A DNA stretch of 33,757 bases, from NCBI GenBank assembly GCA_012270485.1, contig JAAXIF010000070.1:1-33757 (forward strand). The letters run 5' to 3'. A program made the translations under genes and the position numbers. Positions 22,114-30,853 of this stretch are shown here, in pieces (within the stretch, counting starts at the first letter, position 1; each line of letters opens with the position of its first letter). The notes beneath the pieces were generated by a model. It was not told where the DNA came from, made no database searches, and worked only from the letters and a program-made list of their open reading frames with translations. This stretch comes from Sphingobacteriales bacterium. GTDB lineage: Bacteria; Bacteroidota; Bacteroidia; Chitinophagales; Chitinophagaceae.

Positions 22114-22157
22114 GTAACATTCGGACAGTTGCGAAACTTTCCAAATGTTGTCGCACA
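22114..22157. repeat. Hairpin repeat, copy C
   Basis: AACATTCGGACAGTT faces AACTTTCCAAATGTT with loop GCGA. Relative to copy B, a T-A pair in the stem has become A-T on both sides, a compensatory change. Two other positions mismatch. It follows the lipA fragment as copy A follows the real lipA. Confidence 0.8.
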
Positions 22158-22199
22158 TTTTTACATTGTTCGTTTTTTAGGCTTGCAGGTAATGGCCAG

Positions 22200-22368
22200 A
22201 GCTTGCTGCTGTGCTGGTATTTTTTAATGTCCAGCCCGGAGCCGCAGCCGATTGAAAAACTGATGATGAAGATAACAACAAATGCTGAATAGAATTACGT
22301 GGGCTGGATATGGGCTGATAGCGATATGAAGCTGAGAATATATTCGTCCGCCAGCATAGCAGCAAACT
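22200..22368. other. Nested inverted repeats, possible structured RNA
   Basis: Outer arms 22200-22217 and 22351-22368 pair over 16 Watson-Crick positions plus one G-T, with one mismatch. Inner arms TCCAGCCC (22230-22237) and GGGCTGGA (22301-22308) are perfectly complementary and lie nested inside. This region follows the AIPR gene on the minus strand (22158-22541 holds no convincing gene). It may be a structured RNA, or the end of a mobile element. Confidence 0.4.
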
Positions 22369-22541
22369 CCCTGTTATGTGTTCGCCCTTCGTCTTGGTAA
22401 CTTGAATTGAATGTCTGTGTCCACCGTGGCGGAGTGTGTCCCGGAAGCGTTGGAACAAGGCAGGCTCTTTTGCAAGGTTGGCTTTTGTGTGTCGGCTTTG
22501 TGTGCCTTGCAAATGTACCTGATTTGGTGCGTCGGCTAAAG

Positions 22542-25148
22542 TTACTTCAACTTAAATCCTGCTTTCAATAAAGTATTCAAATGTCTTTCGGAATTTGTCT
22601 TATGAAATTGATTAAGAGGTTTGAGTTCATAGGCTAAGTCTGCCATATACTGCCTTTCTCCGTTGGACAAGATTTTCATTCTGGAATCCCACTCTACCAT
22701 TTGCCTTAAAACATTCAGATTGATTTTAGGAACTGCACCGCTGGAAGTTTCTTTTACTGGTGGTGTCTCCTTGTTAAAATAGTCTGATGCCAAATGAATG
22801 TCTTTAACTGACGGAGCAATTCCTTTTTCAAGTTCAACTGCTATCTTGTTAAACACCGATGAATACTTGTTATTGAAAGCAGAAGTCTTCTGTTCAATTG
22901 ACTTAAAAAAATCAGTCACCCCAAACCCATTTTCAATCGCTTGGTTGTATTTCAGAATAATAAGTTTCAAGGTGCTTTCAATCTGATAATTGTATGGAGT
23001 ATTTATTTGGTCAAATATTTCAGGACTATTTTTCCGTATCTCATTCATCAGGTTGCTTTCAAACCGTAAATGGTCTTCGCTTAAATCCTCCAACTTTATT
23101 ATTGAAGAAATAATAGTATCCATTTTCTTCTCCTGGAGCTTGGAAAGTCCATCATATTTCTTTCTGAGCTGATTATAAAATTCAACCCCTTTTGAAAGAA
23201 CTTCAATGTTCATCTGTATTCTTTCAAAATCGACCTCGGTTATTCCTCCATTTTTTTTCTCTCTAACAGGAATAGAATATTTGCTTAGAATCTGCTGAGC
23301 AATTTTTGAAGTCATGAACTTTTCAATTTCCTTAGAAGCTGAAATATCTTCCCACAGTTTCTTGTTTTTTGCATACTCGCCATAGTCATCACTCTCGGAA
23401 TATTTTTTTATCAAGCCATTCATCAACTCCATTAGTTCAGTGAAAAATGTTACCAAGTCGTCTTCAAGTTTTTCCTTCTTCCAAATTTTAGAAAGGTCGA
23501 ATTGTTTTCCCGCTTTAGCACCATCAGTATAAATGTAAACTACTGAGATAGTATAGGGAACAACTGCTGACCTTATTTGCCCCATAGAATGTGTTCCCTG
23601 ACCGTAAATTTTTTCAAGCTGAGTAAACAAAATAATTTTGGAAATTAACTCTTCGTAAAAATCCCGATTTACATTAATTGCTTTCTTGCCACGCAACTCT
23701 CCAGTGATTTCTTCCAAAAAATATCTGAAAACTTTTTCACCACCTTTTTTCACAACATACGGCTGTTCTCCCCATGCAGTAAAATACTTTCCTAATTGCT
23801 CCTTCGTGAAACGATAGTTCTTTGGATATTCTTTTTCAATTCTTGCTTTGTTTGAACCTGCAATTCTTAGTTTAGTATTAAATTCCCCTCTTGATTTTTC
23901 AAAGAACCATTTTCTGCCTGATGGTGTAACTATGCTATCGGAAAGTGCTTTAAGTTTATTCAGTTGCGGACTTCTTGAACTCAGGTCAACATTTGAAACT
24001 TTAGTTTGCGAATTTGAATATCTGCTTATATCGGAAATCAAAGAATCCAATCCTTCTTCAGTCACATCACGGGCTACGTTAATCTTAGCCATTACTTTCA
24101 CTTTGTCAATTGGAAAACCATCCTTTTGGGTGAAGTAGATGCTGGCGGTTGTCTGTCCGCCATTTACAATTTGAAAATCTGTCAATGACTTTATGAATAG
24201 TTTCCCACTTTTTGCTTCAAGGTCTTTTGCAGTCGAAGTAATTGTTATTCCATTGTTGAATGCGATAAATTTTTCAGGGCTTATTCTAATCGTTTCTCTT
24301 ATGCCCTTATTTGCTCCTTTGAATTGAAGAAATGACCGCACATTTTTTTCAAGTAGCCTTGAACTATATCTTTTGTAAAGGTCAGAGAGAATATGTGCTG
24401 GTAAAACACAGAGATAGGATTCAAAGTTTTCTTCATCAGCCGCTTTAATTACTTCTATTTTATAGTCAAACAAATTTTCAAAATCAATTATAAGGGCCTC
24501 TCTGTTTCCCTGCGAAATCAATACATCATACAAGAAATTCAGGTCAATTATTTTTTTAATGATGAGCAAATCTTTCTTTACTCGTTCTCTGTTTCTTGTA
24601 AATGATACTGAGATATATTCATCTTCAAATTCGATTCTCTTGGGTTGTGGCAATGTGCCACGGGTTTCAGTAGTTGCTGAGGCACTTACAAGAAATATTT
24701 CTATTACATCAAACTGCTCTGCTCCGGTTGCGGATGAAAGTTGAGAGAGCAATGGTCTGATTGGGTCTGCATCTTGAACTTCGTCATTCAAATATCCTTT
24801 GATTGCTTTATTCAAAAACCTTGTTACTCTTTTAAATTGATTGTCGTAGTAACTTTTAGTTGATATTTGTAAATCTTTTTCCGAAGCAGTGAGGTCAATA
24901 CTTGTTTCATCAACGATGAATAATTGCAATCTTTCTGATGATTCGTTAACCGTATAACCGTTTACTTTAAAGTTCTCGGCAGGATTCAAATAGTAAGAAT
25001 CATTCCAGTCTTCTGAATCAAGTAGTTTAGCATCAACCATTAACGGAAGAATCTGACTCAACAACTGTGTTTGCTGAACGAATCCCTCTTCGTCTTTTGA
25101 ACTATCGAGTAATTCCTTTCTGTAATTAAGAAATTCCTGAATTTTCAT
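22542..25148 (-). CDS. AIPR family protein (abortive infection phage resistance)
   Basis: An 868-residue protein with the AIPR domain over about residues 230-560. The conserved run includes FLQFKGANKGIRETIRISPEKF, then FNNGITITSTA, FQIVNGGQTTASIYF and SRYSNSQTKV. The N-terminal 150 residues (IEIFLVSASAT and IDETSIDL-like strands) resemble a nuclease-type fold, and the C-terminal 300 are largely helical. AIPR genes are associated with abortive infection and with restriction-modification operons; the biochemical activity is not firmly known. It is the last gene of the five-gene operon, one base after the DUF4420 gene. Confidence 0.9.
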   Translation of the reverse strand: MKIQEFLNYRKELLDSSKDEEGFVQQTQLLSQILPLMVDAKLLDSEDWNDSYYLNPAENFKVNGYTVNESSERLQLFIVDETSIDLTASEKDLQISTKSYYDNQFKRVTRFLNKAIKGYLNDEVQDADPIRPLLSQLSSATGAEQFDVIEIFLVSASATTETRGTLPQPKRIEFEDEYISVSFTRNRERVKKDLLIIKKIIDLNFLYDVLISQGNREALIIDFENLFDYKIEVIKAADEENFESYLCVLPAHILSDLYKRYSSRLLEKNVRSFLQFKGANKGIRETIRISPEKFIAFNNGITITSTAKDLEAKSGKLFIKSLTDFQIVNGGQTTASIYFTQKDGFPIDKVKVMAKINVARDVTEEGLDSLISDISRYSNSQTKVSNVDLSSRSPQLNKLKALSDSIVTPSGRKWFFEKSRGEFNTKLRIAGSNKARIEKEYPKNYRFTKEQLGKYFTAWGEQPYVVKKGGEKVFRYFLEEITGELRGKKAINVNRDFYEELISKIILFTQLEKIYGQGTHSMGQIRSAVVPYTISVVYIYTDGAKAGKQFDLSKIWKKEKLEDDLVTFFTELMELMNGLIKKYSESDDYGEYAKNKKLWEDISASKEIEKFMTSKIAQQILSKYSIPVREKKNGGITEVDFERIQMNIEVLSKGVEFYNQLRKKYDGLSKLQEKKMDTIISSIIKLEDLSEDHLRFESNLMNEIRKNSPEIFDQINTPYNYQIESTLKLIILKYNQAIENGFGVTDFFKSIEQKTSAFNNKYSSVFNKIAVELEKGIAPSVKDIHLASDYFNKETPPVKETSSGAVPKINLNVLRQMVEWDSRMKILSNGERQYMADLAYELKPLNQFHKTNSERHLNTLLKAGFKLK

Positions 25149-25149
25149 G

Positions 25150-26118
25150 CTAAAAACTGCTTTGTCCGATAATGAATGATGTTAAGAGGTTTGTTCTCAA
25201 AATGTATTTTAAAGAACTTATTTCTTCTGGAATATTTGACCTGCTTAATTTCGGGAAATTTTCATCTGCACAGTTGTAAGAAACCCAATTGATGGGTTGG
25301 AATCTGTATCTGTCATACTGATTCACATTTTTAGCAGTGATATTTTTTTGGCTTAGGGCTTTCCACAAGATAGTATTGTCACCGAAAGATTCCTGAACCA
25401 GTTTTTTTATTTCAAAAATCAAATCTCTGATATGAATACCAACAGTAAAATCGCTTTGTAGCGAAACAACATACAATTCCAATCCTTTGCCTAGAGAACC
25501 TTCTAATTGAAATTCACTTGAAATCTTCACATCAATTCCTGATGGGGATTTTGTTTTTACTTCAAGATTTTTGAGCTCCAATTCAAAGTCATTTCCTTTA
25601 TCATAAAGTCCGGTCCATGCTTTCAAGAGGAAATTAATTTCGGGTCGGTCTGGTGAAGTGATAAGTAATTTCAGAACTAACAATTCACCCATTATTCCTT
25701 TTATTACATCCTCAGAAAGCAAATCTGATTTCTTGTCTTCAAAAAAATCACTCCATCTGTAAAACGTCTGGATGAAATGATTTGAATACTCATCAACCTG
25801 ACTGACGTCTTTTATTCCATGATAGAGAAATAGAACCAGGTCATCAAAAAGGTCACTGAAATCAATGTCGGTTAGTTGCAGAACGATTAGATTTTTTTCT
25901 CCGAAATATTCAAGAGATAAACTTTCTTTTTGAACTCCTTTGAAATCTAAACGCTTGCTCTCAGGTAAAGCAAGTATCAAGCATCTCTTGCCTTCGCTGC
26001 TCACACCGAGATAAAGTTCGCAGATACAGTCAGCAGAAATTCTTAGTGACCGAAAGCCACTTGTAACAGGATTCTCTGAAAGCCCTGACCACTTTTGCTT
26101 CAATTCAATATTTGTCAT
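25150..26118 (-). CDS. PD-(D/E)XK motif protein (DUF4420)
   Basis: A 322-residue putative nuclease of the DUF4420 family, which is classified in the PD-(D/E)XK superfamily. Candidate catalytic residues are Glu145 (IMGELLVLK), Asp177 (GLYDKGNDFEL) and Glu186/Lys188 in the NLEVKTKSP strand. The spacing fits the E...D...ExK arrangement of restriction-type endonucleases. It is therefore the best candidate for the DNA-cutting subunit in this operon. It is separated from the Z1 gene by 2 nt and from the AIPR gene by 1 nt, so it is probably translated by coupling. Confidence 0.87.
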   Translation of the reverse strand: MTNIELKQKWSGLSENPVTSGFRSLRISADCICELYLGVSSEGKRCLILALPESKRLDFKGVQKESLSLEYFGEKNLIVLQLTDIDFSDLFDDLVLFLYHGIKDVSQVDEYSNHFIQTFYRWSDFFEDKKSDLLSEDVIKGIMGELLVLKLLITSPDRPEINFLLKAWTGLYDKGNDFELELKNLEVKTKSPSGIDVKISSEFQLEGSLGKGLELYVVSLQSDFTVGIHIRDLIFEIKKLVQESFGDNTILWKALSQKNITAKNVNQYDRYRFQPINWVSYNCADENFPKLSRSNIPEEISSLKYILRTNLLTSFIIGQSSF

Positions 26119-26120
26119 AA

Positions 26121-29100
26121 TTATATTTCGTTTGCATCATCTGGCAATTCAGAATCTGCTTCGTTAAATTCTATTTCCTCATCTTCTTCAAATCCATAAT
26201 TTCCATGAACATAAACCCCTCCTGGGTCTGGTTCAATTGGTGGAAAACCTATTGCATAGCCAATTAACGGAATATTCAAATCAATTCCTTCGCTTTCAAT
26301 AATCGCTTTCAATTGAGCATCTTCTCTACCTTGTTCCTGAAGAAAAACGTAATAGGAGTCTAAAATATAGATTACGAGAAGTCCCTCTTGGTCTGTCATT
26401 TTCTCACGGTAAACCCTTTCAGGAATATTTACTTCTTCAGCTTTTTTCTTGACTTGTGCTTCCGACCATTCAGGATATTTTTCTTGGTAATATTTTTTTC
26501 TGTTGTCAACAAATTCTTTCTCTGCTGATTTAATTTGTGCATCGGTTAAAAGAATTGCCATGTCAAGCCCTGCTGAAATAAGGTTTGCTGATTTACCAGA
26601 TGCACCAAAAATTTTCGACTGAATAAATTTTTCCCTGAAATATTTTACTCCTTCGTCTGTACTAGGACCTCTTCTTACAGTCATTGTAATATCAACCGGC
26701 AATCCAGATTCTTGCTTCTTCAATAAACCCTTGCCTTCATTTTCTTTTGCCCTTCCTGTTGTCTTAATTGCGATTGTCCAATTTCTTAGTTTGTTATCTG
26801 CCTGACACTTCTCAATGAACTTTATCATGCTGTCGCAAGTATCATTGCCAAAATTGTTTTCCTGTCTGAGAATTTTCAATATTCCTGTAATATCAGTTTG
26901 TGCTACGAGAAATCCTGCATCAGTTTTATTGTCTTCCTTCTTTTTGACTTCAAACTTGTATTTGCCTACAATATTTTTCCTGAACTGTTCCCATACAGCT
27001 TCAATCTTTTTCTTATGAATGTCAAAGTTTGTAGATTGTTCAAGTGAATCCTGATACGACCAATTAACTTCAAGTGTATCACGCAAAATGGTTGGTCTTG
27101 TGATTTTTAAAGCACCTGGATGTTTTTTTACACGAAGAATAAAGTTGGCAGGTGTTCTGTTTTTCTCTTCCATTTTTCTAAATTCGATTTCCAATTCCTC
27201 AATGGTTCGTGTTACCAAATCATACTTCTCCATTGAATCACGAGTGATGAAAAGTTTACAACAGTCAAGATACCCGGGTCTGTAACCAAACCATCTTCCC
27301 ATTTGAAGAAGAGCATCAGAATAATCAGTTGAACGGACAAAGTAGTTTATGCTAAGTCCTTCAAGAGTAAATCCACGGGATAATCTGTTTCCGCCAATGG
27401 CAATATATTTTTTAGGAGTGTTCTTCGGATAAATCAATTTATCTCCCGTTACACTATTGATTGCTTTGACCTCAATTCCTTTAATCGCATCAGTGAGAAA
27501 ATTATTTTTTATTGTTTCAAAGCTGATTGGTTTCAGAAACTCATCATCATATCCTTTCGGCAAATAGTCAGAAACATGCTCAATAATTTTTGAGTAGTAT
27601 TTGAACCAGGTTCTTTCAAAAATTGCGAAGATGGAAGTAGGATTACTTGGGTCATCAAGTTGCAAACTGCTTTGCAGCTCTCTTACATAAACATCAATTA
27701 AATCTTTGAGCCTGTTTTGCCAAAGAGTATATCTCGAAATGTGAATCAGCATTGAATTATGCGGATTAAACATTGTGGAATTTATCATTGCAGGCTTTCT
27801 GCTTTCACGAATAGCAATTGAAAGAATGAAACAGAGCATACTTTCCTTTATTGAATCAGGTAATTTTCTTGGGAAGTCATCTCCGGTTCTTGAAGACCTT
27901 GTTTGTCTTCTGTATTCTCTGTAGTCAGCAAAGTCAAGATAAGAGTTAAACTGCCCAATTATCTCATTCCATTCATTTTGATTTTTGATTTTCAAGGCGC
28001 CTGCCAATTCTCCAGTGTTTGAAAAATAGACCTTTTCAGGAAAATGTTCGATGTTGTCATCAACAATTTCAACAAGAGGAATTTTTAATTCCGCCTTGTT
28101 GTCTATTGGCTTTGTTGTTTCAAATATTTGTTTTGCTCCAACATAATTTGTTGGTGGATTAAGCAGAACTATAAAATCATCAGGAAATAGATTGTCAACT
28201 CGTTGTAATGCTTTATCTTCCGCTTGTCCTCTCACTTTATATTTTACAATCCAGTTATTTTCGGGTGCATCATTTCTGTCAGCAAGAATGTTTGCAAACG
28301 GAGTCGCAGTATAGCCCAGATAAGTTTTTCGTTTGAACAATGCAAGCAAAGCTCTGATGTGTCCGTTTGTTTTTGATGCATACTCTCTTCCTCTTTTTCC
28401 TTCATTGTTTAATGATGCGTTGTCTGCTTCGTCATCCAGAATAAGCAGCGGAATATCATGTTGGTCTTTGTTTTCTTCAAGGTAATCATGCAGCCACACA
28501 ATCAGGTTGCGCAAAACACTCACATTGTTCTTACATACAAGTATGTTTGTGTGATTGAGAGAGAAGTCGGCATCAAGCAATGATTTTTTAAAATCGGATT
28601 TTGCTGATGTGATTGAAATGACTTGTGTAACGCTATTGTCGCCTAAGTTTCCAAATCTTCGTATTGCTCCAACACCTTTTTTTACCAGAGCATCCGTGTC
28701 AATATCCAGCCCCTCTCCGATAACATCATTTTCAATTCTTAACTGAGTTTGATTTCTCAGGTCTTCCATTAAGCCAGCCAGCACAATTATTAATCCGTAG
28801 CCAGAATCAATTGCACGATTGATTACAGCATTAAAGTTTTGAGTTTTTCCGGCCTGAACACTTCCGACTACTAATCCCTTGACATAAAATTCTTCTCTTG
28901 ATCTCGGGTCTCCCATTTTTTCAAGAATCTCAAGACTTGTTTTCTTAGTTTCATCAATTACTTTTTCTGAACGACCGGCTTTCTCAAGCAGAGTAAAATA
29001 TCGGTCGCTGTAATTCCAGGAGTTTTTCATCTCCTGTTTTCTTTCTGTTGTCAACCATGTTCTGAAACCTTTTTTCGTAAGAGAATTGCTTGGATCAATG

Positions 29101-29330
29101 TCAATAGGGTTCACAGATAAATACTGATTTTTGGCAGTATCATAATAATTTTTCAAAGTCACTGCATCAATTTCAGGGTAACCATACATTTTGATTACAG
29201 TCGTGATGGAATCTTTTATTTCAGGAAGAAGATTTATGAAATAAGCCGGAGACAACGAATTATTCTGAGAATATTCTTTTGCCTTGCTCGCAATGATTTT
29301 GATAATGATATCAATGTATCTATTCTCCAT
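26121..29330 (-). CDS. Z1-domain superfamily II helicase-like ATPase
   Basis: A 1069-residue protein with the Z1 domain typical of phage-defence operons. Walker A is GSVQAGKTQN (156-165) and Walker B is LLILDDEADNAS (296-307, DEAD). Motif III is GYTATPFANIL (339-349). Later motifs are RLSRGFTLEGLSINYFVR and LLQMGRWFGYRPGYLDC, giving two RecA-like lobes with the Z1 segment between and after them. The C-terminal 300 residues are charged and end in an acidic tail (EEDEEIEFNEADSELPDD). It probably translocates on or remodels DNA for the nuclease. It starts 5 nt after the MORC-like gene. Confidence 0.92.
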   Translation of the reverse strand: MENRYIDIIIKIIASKAKEYSQNNSLSPAYFINLLPEIKDSITTVIKMYGYPEIDAVTLKNYYDTAKNQYLSVNPIDIDPSNSLTKKGFRTWLTTERKQEMKNSWNYSDRYFTLLEKAGRSEKVIDETKKTSLEILEKMGDPRSREEFYVKGLVVGSVQAGKTQNFNAVINRAIDSGYGLIIVLAGLMEDLRNQTQLRIENDVIGEGLDIDTDALVKKGVGAIRRFGNLGDNSVTQVISITSAKSDFKKSLLDADFSLNHTNILVCKNNVSVLRNLIVWLHDYLEENKDQHDIPLLILDDEADNASLNNEGKRGREYASKTNGHIRALLALFKRKTYLGYTATPFANILADRNDAPENNWIVKYKVRGQAEDKALQRVDNLFPDDFIVLLNPPTNYVGAKQIFETTKPIDNKAELKIPLVEIVDDNIEHFPEKVYFSNTGELAGALKIKNQNEWNEIIGQFNSYLDFADYREYRRQTRSSRTGDDFPRKLPDSIKESMLCFILSIAIRESRKPAMINSTMFNPHNSMLIHISRYTLWQNRLKDLIDVYVRELQSSLQLDDPSNPTSIFAIFERTWFKYYSKIIEHVSDYLPKGYDDEFLKPISFETIKNNFLTDAIKGIEVKAINSVTGDKLIYPKNTPKKYIAIGGNRLSRGFTLEGLSINYFVRSTDYSDALLQMGRWFGYRPGYLDCCKLFITRDSMEKYDLVTRTIEELEIEFRKMEEKNRTPANFILRVKKHPGALKITRPTILRDTLEVNWSYQDSLEQSTNFDIHKKKIEAVWEQFRKNIVGKYKFEVKKKEDNKTDAGFLVAQTDITGILKILRQENNFGNDTCDSMIKFIEKCQADNKLRNWTIAIKTTGRAKENEGKGLLKKQESGLPVDITMTVRRGPSTDEGVKYFREKFIQSKIFGASGKSANLISAGLDMAILLTDAQIKSAEKEFVDNRKKYYQEKYPEWSEAQVKKKAEEVNIPERVYREKMTDQEGLLVIYILDSYYVFLQEQGREDAQLKAIIESEGIDLNIPLIGYAIGFPPIEPDPGGVYVHGNYGFEEDEEIEFNEADSELPDDANEI

Positions 29331-29335
29331 GAAAT

Positions 29336-30853
29336 TTACTTTAATAGTCGAATTACTTCTTGTGGCAATGAGCTTTCAGTAAATCCAAGATTGGGTAGTA
29401 TGTCATTTTTTATCAGCTCAGAAGAGAGTCCGCTTTCAATAAGTTCGTTCACACATGTAATCAAATCCTTCAGAGACAAACCATCTTTCTCTTCAATTCC
29501 AACAAATGCTTTCTGCTCATGTGTTTGTCTGATTTCATTAATCCGGATATTTATCATCCGAATCACCAGATTCAATTTTGTGAGCTGCTCTTTTTTTAAT
29601 TCACTCATCAACGATTTTAGTAATGGAAAACTGCTGTTCACTTCCAGCAATGTTCCTTTGTTGCTTGCTTTTCTCTCGAAGAGTTGAACATTATCTTCCT
29701 TCCGATTGGACGAAAATTTTCTGATACCTCTGTTGAAAAATTCTCTCTCCGCTTGAGTTTTTAATTCGTCAGTGTATTTTTCAAACGCTGTTGTCAGGTC
29801 GTGAGGAATTTCAATTTGTGATTTGGCAACATTCAGATGCAGCAAATGGTCAACACTATTTCCAATGTCAACACGAAGCCTTGCTAATTGAAGCCGTGGA
29901 GCTTTTTTGATTATACCATTCCATCCGCCAAAGTGAATCAGTCTGTCTGCTCTGTAAATGTAAATTCCTTCCATGTCCATTAGACTTCTGTTTTTTGTAG
30001 TCCAGATGGAAATACTTTGACTCTCATCAATGCTTCTGGATGGCAGCACAAACCCCTCAATTTTAATTGTGTCAGTGCTGAAATTTTTTTGTTTAAATTC
30101 TATCGGACGAAAATCAGGAATCGTTGTGGGGAAAGGATTAAAAGGCGCAATCAGGTTATTGTTGATTCTTATCTGTAATGGATTTGCCTTTCGTTCCATA
30201 TACCGGTGAAACACCAGCGATAAATAGTCAGATGTAACTTCCGTTATTTGCTTCTTTAATGCTGATTGTCTGTTGTCTTCTTCAAGATAGTTTTCAAATT
30301 TGTAAAGTCCTTTCCACACAACAATTGTGTTTGCATCAAAATTTTCAAAGCGATTTAGATGCCCTTCACTAAGTGAATTGTACTGTTGAATAAGTTTGGT
30401 TATTTCTTCTTGTCTATTAACTATTAGTCTCCATTTACCAACTTTTTTCAGATAGTTGACATCCCAAGTTCTCCCGCTATAATTTTTTGTTCCTTTCTTT
30501 CTTGATAGAACTGTAAAGCATCTTGTCTGTGAAAAAGATGCTGTCTTCATACCTAATCCAAATCTTCCTAAGTCAAAAGCATTCCGTTCTTCTTCGGGTG
30601 AATTGCTTGGAAACTGCATGTTTGCTTTTAGTGACTCCTCATCCATTCCGTGACCGTTGTCAGCTACAAACAAAGTGAATGGCTCTTGCTCCATTTTAAT
30701 CAGCACTTCAATTTTATTTGCTTTTGCTGAAATAGAGTTGTCCATCAGGTCGGCTAAAGATGATTCCAAGCTGTATCCCTGCTCTGCAATAGATTTGATA
30801 AGAAACTCAGGATTAGGGTCTGCTATCTCGGATTGTATATTTCTATTTTCCAT
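29336..30853 (-). CDS. MORC/MutL-like GHKL ATPase
   Basis: A 505-residue ATPase of the GHKL fold. The N box is SLADLMDNSISAKA (32-45), where Asp35 stands at the usual catalytic Glu position and Asn39 is the Mg ligand. The G1 box is VADNGHGM (63-70) and the G2 box is GRFGLGMKTAS (96-106). An S5-like second domain follows at about 200-350, with charged helices after it. Such MORC-related ATPases are linked to DNA clamping in predicted restriction systems and in eukaryotic MORC proteins. It overlaps the methyltransferase gene by 11 nt and precedes the Z1 gene by 5 nt. Confidence 0.9.
   Translation of the reverse strand: MENRNIQSEIADPNPEFLIKSIAEQGYSLESSLADLMDNSISAKANKIEVLIKMEQEPFTLFVADNGHGMDEESLKANMQFPSNSPEEERNAFDLGRFGLGMKTASFSQTRCFTVLSRKKGTKNYSGRTWDVNYLKKVGKWRLIVNRQEEITKLIQQYNSLSEGHLNRFENFDANTIVVWKGLYKFENYLEEDNRQSALKKQITEVTSDYLSLVFHRYMERKANPLQIRINNNLIAPFNPFPTTIPDFRPIEFKQKNFSTDTIKIEGFVLPSRSIDESQSISIWTTKNRSLMDMEGIYIYRADRLIHFGGWNGIIKKAPRLQLARLRVDIGNSVDHLLHLNVAKSQIEIPHDLTTAFEKYTDELKTQAEREFFNRGIRKFSSNRKEDNVQLFERKASNKGTLLEVNSSFPLLKSLMSELKKEQLTKLNLVIRMINIRINEIRQTHEQKAFVGIEEKDGLSLKDLITCVNELIESGLSSELIKNDILPNLGFTESSLPQEVIRLLK

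Noticed and set aside
22177..22512. 111-residue minus-strand open frame just after the AIPR gene
   Set aside because: It starts with TTG, has a Ser/Thr/His/Arg-rich composition unlike a folded protein, and most of it lies over the nested inverted repeats. I treat the region as non-coding.
29310..30853. Matching MENR starts of the MORC-like and Z1 proteins as a sign of duplication
   Set aside because: The identity stops after four residues and the domains are unrelated, so it is a coincidence.
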